Below the pieces are notes generated by a model that made no database searches, had not been told where the DNA came from, and was given only the letters and a program-made list of their open reading frames with translations. The position numbers and the translations under genes are program-made. Positions 1-5,377 of a stretch of DNA of 5,794 bases are shown here, piece after piece; position 1 is the stretch's first letter; every line of letters starts with the position of its first letter. Origin of the DNA: Victivallales bacterium (GTDB taxonomy: Bacteria; Verrucomicrobiota; Lentisphaeria; Oligosphaerales; Oligosphaeraceae); the NCBI GenBank assembly GCA_017615955.1, contig JAFZZD010000723.1, positions 1-5,794 on the forward strand, given 5' to 3'.

Positions 1-744
1 CAGGCCGCCTGATATGTCCAGGGTTGCGCCTGTGATGTAGGAGGCCTCCTCCGACGCCAGGAAAAGCACGGCTGAGGCAACTTCTTTGGCTTTGCCGAAG
101 CGGCGCATTGGCACGCTTGCCTGGTATGCGCTGCGCTGCTCGTCTGGCAGGTCCGCGATGAAGTTTGTGTCAATGAAGCCAGGTGCCACGCAATTTGCCG
201 TAATGCCGCGTTTTGCAATCTCCTTTCCGAAGGACTTTACCAGGGCGGACTGGCCTGCCTTGGCGGCGGAATAGTTTGCCTGTCCCTCAATGCCGATGCG
301 TCCTGCCACAGATGACACTGCAATCAGCCTGCCATAGCGTCTGCGCAACATGCGCTGCACACCAAGTTTGAAGAGATTGAATGTGCCGCCCAGGTTTGTG
401 TCAAGGACGGCGTTCCAGTTTTCATTTGGCATCATGGCCATCACTGCGTCCCTGCGGATGCCTGCGCTGTTCACCATAATGTCCAGCCATGGGTGCGTCT
501 TGTCGTATTCCTGGAAGAAGGCATCCACCTGCGCATAGTCCGCCACATTGCATTTTACGGCAGAGAAGCGTGCCGAGTTCTCGTCAAGGCTGGCGGCGAA
601 TGCCTGGGCTGCCGCGCTGTCCGAGCCATAAAGCGCCACGACCTCAGCACCCGCTTCCAGGAAGCCCCTGCTGATTTCCGCGCCAATGCCCCGTGTTCCG
701 CCAGCGACGATGACTTTCCTGTCAGTAAAATCAAATCTCAGCAT
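1..744 (-). CDS. fabG: 3-oxoacyl-[acyl-carrier-protein] reductase, FabG-type SDR (3' end cut off)
   Basis: This is a short-chain dehydrogenase/reductase of the FabG type. FabG uses NADPH to reduce 3-oxoacyl-ACP to 3-hydroxyacyl-ACP in the cytoplasmic type II fatty acid elongation cycle. The 248 visible codons show the whole fold in order: a Rossmann glycine motif GGTRGIG (residues 15-21), NSAG at 92-95 (usually NNAG), the structural Asn117 in DTNLGGTFN, catalytic Ser144 or Ser145 in VSSVAGR, and the YxxxK pair Tyr158/Lys162 in NYSAAKAG. PGFIDT follows near 188-193 and the near-terminal ITGATLDISGG at 237-247. Family members end a few residues after this GG, so only about 3-8 codons should be missing beyond base 1. 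The ATG at 744 is chosen because GAGG lies 7 nt upstream and the glycine motif sits at the usual distance. Its place after plsX supports the fatty-acid role. Another SDR specificity cannot be excluded from sequence alone. Confidence 0.9.
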   Translation of the reverse strand, partial: MLRFDFTDRKVIVAGGTRGIGAEISRGFLEAGAEVVALYGSDSAAAQAFAASLDENSARFSAVKCNVADYAQVDAFFQEYDKTHPWLDIMVNSAGIRRDAVMAMMPNENWNAVLDTNLGGTFNLFKLGVQRMLRRRYGRLIAVSSVAGRIGIEGQANYSAAKAGQSALVKSFGKEIAKRGITANCVAPGFIDTNFIADLPDEQRSAYQASVPMRRFGKAKEVASAVLFLASEEASYITGATLDISGGL

Positions 745-760
745 GATTTTGCCTCGTTAT

Positions 761-795
761 AATAAAAAACGCCGCCCTTTGGAAGGACGGCGTCT
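761..795 (-). terminator. Intrinsic terminator between ferredoxin gene and fabG
   Basis: Read on the minus strand, ACGCCGTCCTT pairs with AAGGGCGGCGT (an 11-bp stem with one U.G wobble and a 3-nt loop). A run of six T follows directly. The wobble becomes a C.A mismatch on the plus strand, so the hairpin folds better as minus-strand RNA. It starts about 20 nt after the ferredoxin stop and ends about 20 nt before the fabG start. It should therefore end or attenuate transcription coming from plsX and the ferredoxin gene before fabG. A short T run on the other side (795-799) could give weak bidirectional activity. Confidence 0.8.
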
Positions 796-812
796 TTTTG
801 CATTAGATGAAC

Positions 813-986
813 TTATTCAACTGTGATAGCACCCACGGGGCATTCGCCAGCGCAGACACCGCAGCTGAGGCAGGCGTCTTCCTTGACTACTGCCTTGCCG
901 TCAACCATTTCAATTGCCTCTGCGGGGCAAGCGCCTTTGCATGTTTCGCATCCAACGCACTGTTCTGCATCAACTTTTGCTGCCAT
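813..986 (-). CDS. Ferredoxin, 2[4Fe-4S] bacterial (clostridial) type
   Basis: This 57-residue protein is a small cytoplasmic electron carrier. Two classical cluster-binding motifs are visible. Cys10, Cys13 and Cys16 (CxxCxxC) are followed by Cys20-Pro21, and Cys39, Cys42 and Cys45 are followed by Cys49-Pro50. All eight ligands are intact and the spacing is that of canonical 2[4Fe-4S] ferredoxins, with no insertion between motifs. The length of 55-60 residues is also typical. The ATG at 986 has a strong Shine-Dalgarno AGGAG at 995-999. The gene lies 61 nt after plsX and is followed by a terminator, so it is probably the last gene of the plsX transcript. Low-potential ferredoxins of this type serve anaerobic enzymes such as pyruvate:ferredoxin oxidoreductase and hydrogenases. 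The partner here is unknown. It was too short and cysteine-rich to be mistaken for a chance reading frame. Confidence 0.95.
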   Translation of the reverse strand: MAAKVDAEQCVGCETCKGACPAEAIEMVDGKAVVKEDACLSCGVCAGECPVGAITVE

Positions 987-1023
987 TTTTGCTTCTCCTG
1001 ATTACTAAATAATTAACAATTGT

Positions 1024-1037
1024 GCCATTTTCATGGC
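1024..1037 (-). other. Small GAAA-loop hairpin between plsX and ferredoxin gene
   Basis: On the minus strand GCCAT, loop GAAA, ATGGC form a 5-bp stem closed by a GNRA tetraloop, 10 nt after the plsX stop. No T run follows, so it does not look like a terminator. It could act as an mRNA 3'-end stabiliser or processing site between plsX and the ferredoxin gene, or be chance. The function is not established. Confidence 0.35.
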
Positions 1038-1047
1038 GCTTAACAAA

Positions 1048-2085
1048 CTATTCCAAATTCTCGACCAAGTCCAGTTTACTGACCTTTTCCGAAATAGTCT
1101 CATTTACACGCTGGCGAACCAGTTCACCAGCGGCGTGTATTCCATTACGCACCGCTTTAGCATTTGAAATGCCATGGCCTATCATGCACACGCCAGCCAC
1201 GCCAAGCAGCGGGGCACCGCCTGTTTCCGAGTAGTCCGCTTGCTTTTTCAAGTCCTTCAGCGAACCCTTTGCCATCAGAGCACCCAGCATCCAGATTGGA
1301 TTCTTCTTGAGATTACGCTTGATTATGTGCCCCATGGCCAGCGCCAGCTGCTCACAGGTCTTAAGCACCACGTTGCCTACAAAGCCATCGCAGACCACCA
1401 CATCCACATCGCCAGTGAACAGGTCATGCCCTTCCACGTTGCCGATGAAGTTGATTTCCTTGCAGTTTTGCAGCAGTTTGAATGCGCCTTGCACCAGCTT
1501 GCAGCCCTTTGTCTCCTCGGTGCCATTGCTGAGCAGACCTATTCTTGGGTTGGGGCGTTTGTAAATGCTTTCGGCATAGATGCTGCCCATGACTGCATAA
1601 TGCAGCAGATTCTCTGGTGTGCAATCTGAATTCGCGCCGGAATCCAGCAGCAGGAATGGCTCCTTTTCCGTAGGAAGTGGAGTGATTATGGCAGGCCTGT
1701 TTATGCCAGGCAGCATACGCCATTTGAAATAGGCTGCTGCCACGGCGGCGCCTGTGTTCCCCGCGCTGAAAACGGCCTCCGCCCTGTTCTGGCGTACCAT
1801 GTCCATGCATACGCCAATGGAGGAATCCCGTTTGCTGCGGATTGCGGTTGCCGGATGTTCGCCCATGCCCACCACCTCTGTGGCGTTCACGATTTCAAGG
1901 CGTGCATCATTCCCGAGACCGAATCTCTCAAGCCCCAGCTTGATTGTCTTTTCTGGTCCTACCAAAAGCAGATGGTAGTCATTGCCATACATGGAGAGAG
2001 CCTGCGCAACACCTTCAATAATCGCGTCGGGGGCATTATCTCCCCCCATTATATCCACTGCAATATTGATTATGTCTGCGCCCAT
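1048..2085 (-). CDS. plsX: Phosphate acyltransferase PlsX
   Basis: PlsX (345 aa) converts acyl-ACP and inorganic phosphate to acyl-phosphate. PlsY then uses that product to acylate glycerol-3-phosphate, the first step of phospholipid synthesis. PlsX is a soluble protein that works at the inner face of the membrane. The N-terminal signature AVDIMGGDNAPDAIIEG (9-25) is diagnostic. Other conserved blocks are FSAGNTGA (106-113), LLDSGANSDCTPENLL (146-161), IGLLSNGTEETKG (182-194), FIGNVEGHD (213-221) and VVCDGFVGNVVLK (230-242). The length is normal (usually 330-350). The ATG at 2085 is preceded by AGGGAG 5 nt upstream. It adds only a few residues (MGADIIN) before the conserved core, so this start is credible. 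It stands 260 nt downstream of rpmF, a wide gap for this gene pair, filled mostly by an inverted-repeat element. The ferredoxin gene follows after 61 nt. Confidence 0.97.
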   Translation of the reverse strand: MGADIINIAVDIMGGDNAPDAIIEGVAQALSMYGNDYHLLLVGPEKTIKLGLERFGLGNDARLEIVNATEVVGMGEHPATAIRSKRDSSIGVCMDMVRQNRAEAVFSAGNTGAAVAAAYFKWRMLPGINRPAIITPLPTEKEPFLLLDSGANSDCTPENLLHYAVMGSIYAESIYKRPNPRIGLLSNGTEETKGCKLVQGAFKLLQNCKEINFIGNVEGHDLFTGDVDVVVCDGFVGNVVLKTCEQLALAMGHIIKRNLKKNPIWMLGALMAKGSLKDLKKQADYSETGGAPLLGVAGVCMIGHGISNAKAVRNGIHAAGELVRQRVNETISEKVSKLDLVENLE

Positions 2086-2150
2086 CGGCTCTCCCTGTTA
2101 AATTGATAGTACCATTCCAGCAAAAAGATACTATTGCAAGACCTTGTTTT

Positions 2151-2298
2151 GTGAGCGCCGAAGCGGCGCTCACTCAAGTTGGCCAACTTGTTTGTTTTCG
2201 CCAGTTGGATAAAGCACAGGTTGGCCAACCCGAACGGGGTGTCTGTTTTTTTGCTTCGTCGCTTGTTCAACCTGAATGAGTGCCGCTTTGGCGCTCAC
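2151..2298. repeat. 148-bp MITE-like element with 31-bp terminal inverted repeats
   Basis: The first 31 bases (2151-2181) and the reverse complement of the last 31 (2298 back to 2268) match at 27 positions. Both begin GTGAGCGCC, and all four differences are transitions. Each end is itself a hairpin. The left one is perfect (GTGAGCGCCG, loop AAG, CGGCGCTCAC, at 2151-2173). The right one (about 2277-2298) carries one mismatch. The interior holds two perfect palindromes sharing the core GTTGGCCAAC (2175-2190 and 2219-2230). No transposase is encoded and no clear target-site duplication is visible. The shape fits a decayed non-autonomous element or a large palindromic repeat. It fills the gap between rpmF and plsX and would be part of any rpmF-plsX read-through RNA. 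Confidence 0.65.
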
Positions 2299-2345
2299 AT
2301 AATTAGGTTTTACAAGAACCCCATTTTTTGAAGCAGAACAACGGA

Positions 2346-2537
2346 CTATTCTTCTTCCTTGCTCTTGATCTGGATGACCTGCTTGCCGTCATACATGCCG
2401 CAGGCCTTGCAAACCCTGTGTGGGAGGCAGGCTGCACCGCAGCTGGGGCAGACTGTGACCTGAACGCCCTTGTAGCGGTTTGCCGCATGGCGCTTGCGAA
2501 CTATACTCTTGCTGACTTTACTTTGTTGAACGGCCAT
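2346..2537 (-). CDS. rpmF: 50S ribosomal protein L32
   Basis: This 63-residue protein is large-subunit ribosomal protein L32, which binds 23S rRNA. The N-terminus MAVQQSKVSKSIVRKRHAAN has the basic, lysine- and arginine-rich extension of the family (typical form AVPKRKTSKSRRDKRRAH). The centre carries the four zinc-ligand cysteines of the C+ form of L32: Cys30-x2-Cys33 and Cys43-x2-Cys46, within VCPSCG and VCKACG. Cys37 is an extra non-ligand cysteine. The acidic tail (KSKEEE) follows the zinc domain. The length is typical at 55-65 aa. AGGAG and AAGGA lie just upstream of the ATG at 2537. The gene follows yceD by 68 nt, the standard pairing in many bacteria. No terminator is visible after the stop, so read-through towards plsX is possible. 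Confidence 0.95.
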   Translation of the reverse strand: MAVQQSKVSKSIVRKRHAANRYKGVQVTVCPSCGAACLPHRVCKACGMYDGKQVIQIKSKEEE

Positions 2538-2605
2538 TTTTCCTTAACTCCTGATTTGTTGTTTGATTTGGATTTTTGGTTCTTTCTATGTTTAATGATG
2601 TAAAT

Positions 2606-3154
2606 CTATTTGTCCAGTTTCAGATTGTCGAAAGCGGCCCATGGATCCTGCTTTTCGTCCTCTTCCTCGAAGGGTTCCTCCTCGTCCTCCGTGCAGTCGC
2701 AAGTGCCAAGATTCAGGTTTTGCCCGCATTTTGGGCAGAGGCCCAGGCAGTCTTCCTTGCAAAGAAAGACCTGCGGTAAAGCGAGTAATATATCTTCCCT
2801 TATGTCTTCGGTCAAATCGACAGGTTGTTCTGCCTCGTTTTTATAGCGGTGGAACACCTCATCGCAGCGTATTTCCAGTGGCGCGGTTTCCACGCAGCGG
2901 TCGCATACGGCCTGAATTGTAGCGTTGAGGGAACCCTTTACCAGCACGTCATGGCGGGCGACGGAAATGTGCAGCCTGAATGAAAGGAGGGCGTCTCCGA
3001 AGACGAAGCGGACGTCGTCCTCCAGGTCCAGATTCCGCAAAGGAAGTTCGCCATGCAGGTCCATGCCTTCGTCAGGTATGTTCTTCACCTGTACGACAAG
3101 CATTGGGCAGGATATGCTGCCTTCCTCTATTTTAAAATCATCTTCCATTGTCAT
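2606..3154 (-). CDS. yceD: YceD/DUF177 family protein
   Basis: This 182-aa protein belongs to the DUF177 (YceD) family, which is almost always encoded just before rpmF. Its relatives have been linked to 23S rRNA accumulation and ribosome assembly, but the biochemical role is unclear. A CDRC motif (residues 84-87) follows the conserved strand VKGSLNATIQ. A second cysteine cluster (Cys132, 136, 140, 143, with CLGLCPKCGQNLN) looks like a metal site, and two further cysteines lie at 152 and 154. A very acidic stretch (156-169) leads to the terminal DPWAAF. The start at 3154 (MTMEDD; 3148 is equally possible) is chosen to fit the usual family length of about 170-180. An in-frame ATG at 3247 would add 31 residues, mostly a nine-residue repeat (CSDGVPAVG) encoded by an inserted DNA repeat array. 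Neither start has a good Shine-Dalgarno sequence. rpmF follows after 68 nt. Confidence 0.85.
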   Translation of the reverse strand: MTMEDDFKIEEGSISCPMLVVQVKNIPDEGMDLHGELPLRNLDLEDDVRFVFGDALLSFRLHISVARHDVLVKGSLNATIQAVCDRCVETAPLEIRCDEVFHRYKNEAEQPVDLTEDIREDILLALPQVFLCKEDCLGLCPKCGQNLNLGTCDCTEDEEEPFEEEDEKQDPWAAFDNLKLDK

Positions 3155-3159
3155 GAATT

Positions 3160-3240
3160 CGACGGCGGGGACGCCGTCGCTACATCCGACGGCGGGGACG
3201 CCGTCGCTACATCCGACGGCGGGGACGCCGTCGCTACAAT
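3160..3240. repeat. Three 27-bp tandem repeats, each a perfect 8-bp hairpin, in the yceD leader
   Basis: Units start at 3160, 3187 and 3214. The first two are identical over all 27 bases, and the third differs only in its last two bases. Each unit contains the stem CGACGGCG, loop GGGA, stem CGCCGTCG, then CTAC and a short linker (ATCC between units). AATTC occurs immediately left (3156-3160) and right (3238-3242), like a 5-bp target duplication around a 77-bp insert. The near-identity of the copies suggests recent expansion. The array lies between the predicted yceD promoter and the family-type start codon, so minus-strand RNA would carry three GC-rich hairpins in its leader. The period is a multiple of three, so unit number can change without altering frame. 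Confidence 0.9.
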
Positions 3241-3279
3241 TCCGCATTTCAATGTGGAAAAGGAAATAAACGAGGGTAT

Positions 3280-3307
3280 ATTATAGCGAAATTTACTCAA
3301 AAGGCAA
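3280..3307 (-). promoter_or_regulatory. Predicted sigma-70 type promoter for yceD-rpmF
   Basis: On the minus strand a perfect -10 box TATAAT (3285-3280) lies 16 nt after a -35-like TTGCCT (3307-3302; four of six bases match TTGACA). Transcription would start near 3273. That places the ATG at 3247 about 26 nt, and the ATG at 3154 about 119 nt, into the message. The whole hairpin array would be transcribed. The region 3248-3383 is the shared divergent space for yceD and pckG. I see no equally good plus-strand promoter for pckG in it; TTTACT at 3292 and TAAATT at 3320 are spaced too widely (22 nt). Confidence 0.55.
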
Positions 3308-3383
3308 GGTGCTAACCCATAAATTAGTGGGAGAAGCGCCAGATTAAACCAAAAGTCTCTATCAACAAAAGAGGTAAAGAAGA

Positions 3384-5192
3384 ATGGAATTCAATGACAT
3401 CAAGGCCCCCGAAGTGAAGTCTTGGCTTCAGCAGTGGATTGATCTTTGCACACCTGACCAGGTGGTAATCTGCGATGGCTCACAGAAGCAGTATGACGAA
3501 ATCGCCAACCTCATGGTGAAGACGGGCGCATTCATAAAGCTGGACAAGCCTGCAAACTCATACTATGCACGTTCCGACAAGAGCGACGTGGCGCGTGTCG
3601 AGAGCCGCACATACATCTGCTCCGAGAAGGAAGAGGACGCAGGCCCCACAAACCACTGGAAGGCCCCAGCCGAAATGAAGGCCGAGTTCAACGAACTCTT
3701 CAAGGGCGCAATGGTTGGCAGAACGATGTACGTGATCCCATTCAGCATGGGTCCAGTCGAGTCCCCCATCGCCAAGTACGGCATTGAAATCACGGACAGC
3801 CCATACGTGGTGTGCAACATGGTCATCATGACCCGTGTCAGCACCATCATCCTGGACAAGATTGCCGCTGGTTCCGAATATGTCAAGTGCGTCCACTCCG
3901 TCGGCTATCCTCTGCCTGGCGACACGCCTGACATTCCATGGCCAAGCGCACCAGTGGAGAAGAAGTACATCACACACTTCCCCGAAACACGCGAAATCAT
4001 TTCATACGGTTCCGGCTATGGCGGCAACGCGCTGCTGGGCAAGAAGTGCTTTGCTCTGCGCATTGCGACAGTCCAGGCGCGTGATGAAGGCTGGCTGGCG
4101 GAGCACATGCTCATCCTCAAGCTGACAAGCCCCGAAGGCGAGGTCAAGTACGTGGCGGCCGCATTCCCAAGCGCCTGCGGCAAGACAAACCTGGCCATGA
4201 TGGAGCCAACCATTCCTGGCTGGAAAGTCCAGACCATCGGCGACGATATCGCATGGATGAAGTTCGGCGAAGACTGGCGCCTCTACGCCATCAACCCCGA
4301 AAACGGCTTCTTCGGCGTTGCGCCAGGAACCTCCATGAAGTCCAACCCCAATGCGATGCGCACCGTCAACAAGGGCAACAGCATCTTCACAAACACCGCT
4401 CTTACACCTGATGGTGGCGTGTGGTGGGAAGACCATGATGACAAGCCGGACTTCCTCATTGACTGGCAGCGCCGTCCATGGACGCCTGACATGAAGGGAC
4501 CCGATGGCAAGACCAAGAAGGCCGCCCATCCAAATGCCCGCTTCACCACACCTGCAAAGCAGTGCCCAGTCATTGCTCCTGAATGGGAAGACCCGAAGGG
4601 CGTTCCGATTTCCGCGTTCCTGTTCGGCGGTCGCCGCAAGACCGTGGTTCCTCTGGTGAACGAGGCTCGCGACTGGGAGCATGGCGTGTTCCTGGGCTCC
4701 ACCATGGCGTCCGAAGTCACCGCCGCTGTTCTGGAAGGGCAGGGCAAGCTGCGCTTCGACCCATTTGCAATGCTGCCATTCTGCGGCTACCACATGGGCG
4801 ACTATTTCCAGCACTGGCTGAACATCGGCAAGAAGGCTGGTGCAAAGCTGCCCAAGATATTCTATGTCAACTGGTTCCGCCGTGGCGAAGACGGGCACTT
4901 CATGTGGCCAGGCTATGGTGACAACAGCCGCGTTCTCAAGTGGATCTTTGGCCGCTGCGACGGCACTGCCAAGGCAAAGGAAACCGCAATCGGCAATCTG
5001 CCGGCTGACGGCGAACTGGACCTGACTGGCCTGAACATCCCAGAAGAAGACCAGAAGGCTCTGTTCAGCGTCGATGTGGAAGGCTGGAAGGAAGTCCTCC
5101 CCGAAATCGATGCTCACTATGCCAAGTTTGGCGCCAAGCTGCCCAAGGAATTGGCAAAGCAGCTTGACATCCTCAAGAAGAACCTGGGCTGA
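3384..5192 (+). CDS. pckG: Phosphoenolpyruvate carboxykinase (GTP)
   Basis: This 602-aa enzyme is the cytosolic GTP-dependent PEP carboxykinase. It interconverts oxaloacetate + GTP and PEP + CO2 + GDP. The direction may be gluconeogenic, or carboxylating towards succinate in fermenters. Landmarks visible are [13 protein letters not shown] (62-74, substrate-binding arginine region) and [20 protein letters not shown] (209-228, containing the conserved Tyr212 and a metal-ligand lysine). AEHM (239-242) holds the metal-ligand His241. The P-loop [10 protein letters not shown] (261-270) holds the reactive Cys265, followed by TIGDDIAWM (285-292 region) with the metal-binding aspartate. FGGRR (414-418) and the omega-loop lid [11 protein letters not shown] (439-449) follow. 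The guanine pocket NWF...HFMWPGYG (496-512) has Phe498 and Phe506 but Tyr511 where animal enzymes have Phe. The length is normal (about 590-620). GAGG lies 9 nt before the ATG. A terminator follows 20 nt after the TGA, so the gene is probably transcribed alone. Confidence 0.97.
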   Translation: MEFNDIKAPEVKSWLQQWIDLCTPDQVVICDGSQKQYDEIANLMVKTGAFIKLDKPANSYYARSDKSDVARVESRTYICSEKEEDAGPTNHWKAPAEMKAEFNELFKGAMVGRTMYVIPFSMGPVESPIAKYGIEITDSPYVVCNMVIMTRVSTIILDKIAAGSEYVKCVHSVGYPLPGDTPDIPWPSAPVEKKYITHFPETREIISYGSGYGGNALLGKKCFALRIATVQARDEGWLAEHMLILKLTSPEGEVKYVAAAFPSACGKTNLAMMEPTIPGWKVQTIGDDIAWMKFGEDWRLYAINPENGFFGVAPGTSMKSNPNAMRTVNKGNSIFTNTALTPDGGVWWEDHDDKPDFLIDWQRRPWTPDMKGPDGKTKKAAHPNARFTTPAKQCPVIAPEWEDPKGVPISAFLFGGRRKTVVPLVNEARDWEHGVFLGSTMASEVTAAVLEGQGKLRFDPFAMLPFCGYHMGDYFQHWLNIGKKAGAKLPKIFYVNWFRRGEDGHFMWPGYGDNSRVLKWIFGRCDGTAKAKETAIGNLPADGELDLTGLNIPEEDQKALFSVDVEGWKEVLPEIDAHYAKFGAKLPKELAKQLDILKKNLG

Positions 5193-5212
5193 TAGGCTTT
5201 AGGTGAACAAGG

Positions 5213-5248
5213 GACCACGATGGCATTTTTGCTGTCGTGGTCTTTTTT
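5213..5248 (+). terminator. Intrinsic terminator of pckG
   Basis: GACCACGA (5213-5220) pairs perfectly with TCGTGGTC (5235-5242), with a further weak inner pairing GCA/TGC around a T-rich loop. A run of six T (5243-5248) follows at once. It begins 20 nt after the pckG stop codon and is a clear Rho-independent terminator. The T run is immediately followed by a foldback repeat element. Confidence 0.9.
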
Positions 5249-5250
5249 AT

Positions 5251-5351
5251 GAGGTAATTGCAAAACTCCTGGCAAAGCCTGTCTTTTCCGCTGGCTGAAG
5301 CCAGCGGCTACGACACTTTGCGGCATGGCGCAATAGTTTGGAAATTACCTC
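5251..5351. repeat. 101-bp foldback (MITE-like) element with TTAT direct repeats
   Basis: The ends are inverted repeats. GAGGTAATT at 5251-5259 matches the reverse complement of 5343-5351 exactly, and the match continues to 15 of 17 bases (AAACT shared) and 17 of 21. Further inward GCAAAG (5272-5277) pairs with CTTTGC (5316-5321), and GTC (5281-5283) with GAC (5312-5314). The centre is a perfect hairpin CCGCTGGC, loop TGAA, GCCAGCGG (5288-5307), followed by CTACG. TTAT stands directly outside both ends (5247-5250 and 5352-5355), as expected for a 4-bp target-site duplication. The element has no coding capacity. It appears to have landed in the T-rich tail of the pckG terminator, just before the next gene. 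Confidence 0.7.
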
Positions 5352-5377
5352 TTATGGTAGTTGCTGTGAGTGTTATT

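Noticed and set aside
1174..1629. A 151-codon plus-strand open frame opposite plsX
   Set aside because: It is a shadow of plsX, with no family resemblance and no ribosome binding site of note.
2106..2134. A FapR-like operator upstream of plsX (ATAGTA ... TACTAT)
   Set aside because: The half-sites are separated by 17 nt, whereas FapR sites are one continuous 17-bp palindrome. A 6-bp inverted repeat is likely chance.
2070..2270. A 66-codon minus-strand frame across the 148-bp element, ending in plsX
   Set aside because: Its sequence comes from the inverted-repeat element plus the plsX leader. There is no recognisable domain, and it overlaps the plsX start in another frame.
3160..3240. A CRISPR array
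   Set aside because: The units are direct tandem repeats with 4-bp linkers and no unique spacers, and no cas genes are nearby.
3155..3247. An extended yceD start at 3247
   Set aside because: The extra residues are array-encoded, there is no Shine-Dalgarno, and removing the insertion puts that ATG out of frame with a stop. It is kept only as an alternative, since the predicted transcript includes it.
3053..3286. A plus-strand frame through the array encoding a GGDAVAT-type repeat
   Set aside because: It is antisense to yceD and open only because the 27-bp period is a multiple of three. Outside the array it reads the yceD complement.
4002..5117. A 371-codon minus-strand open frame opposite pckG
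   Set aside because: It lies wholly antisense to a complete, highly conserved enzyme gene. The translation shows no recognisable domain, and long antisense frames are expected in GC-biased codon usage.
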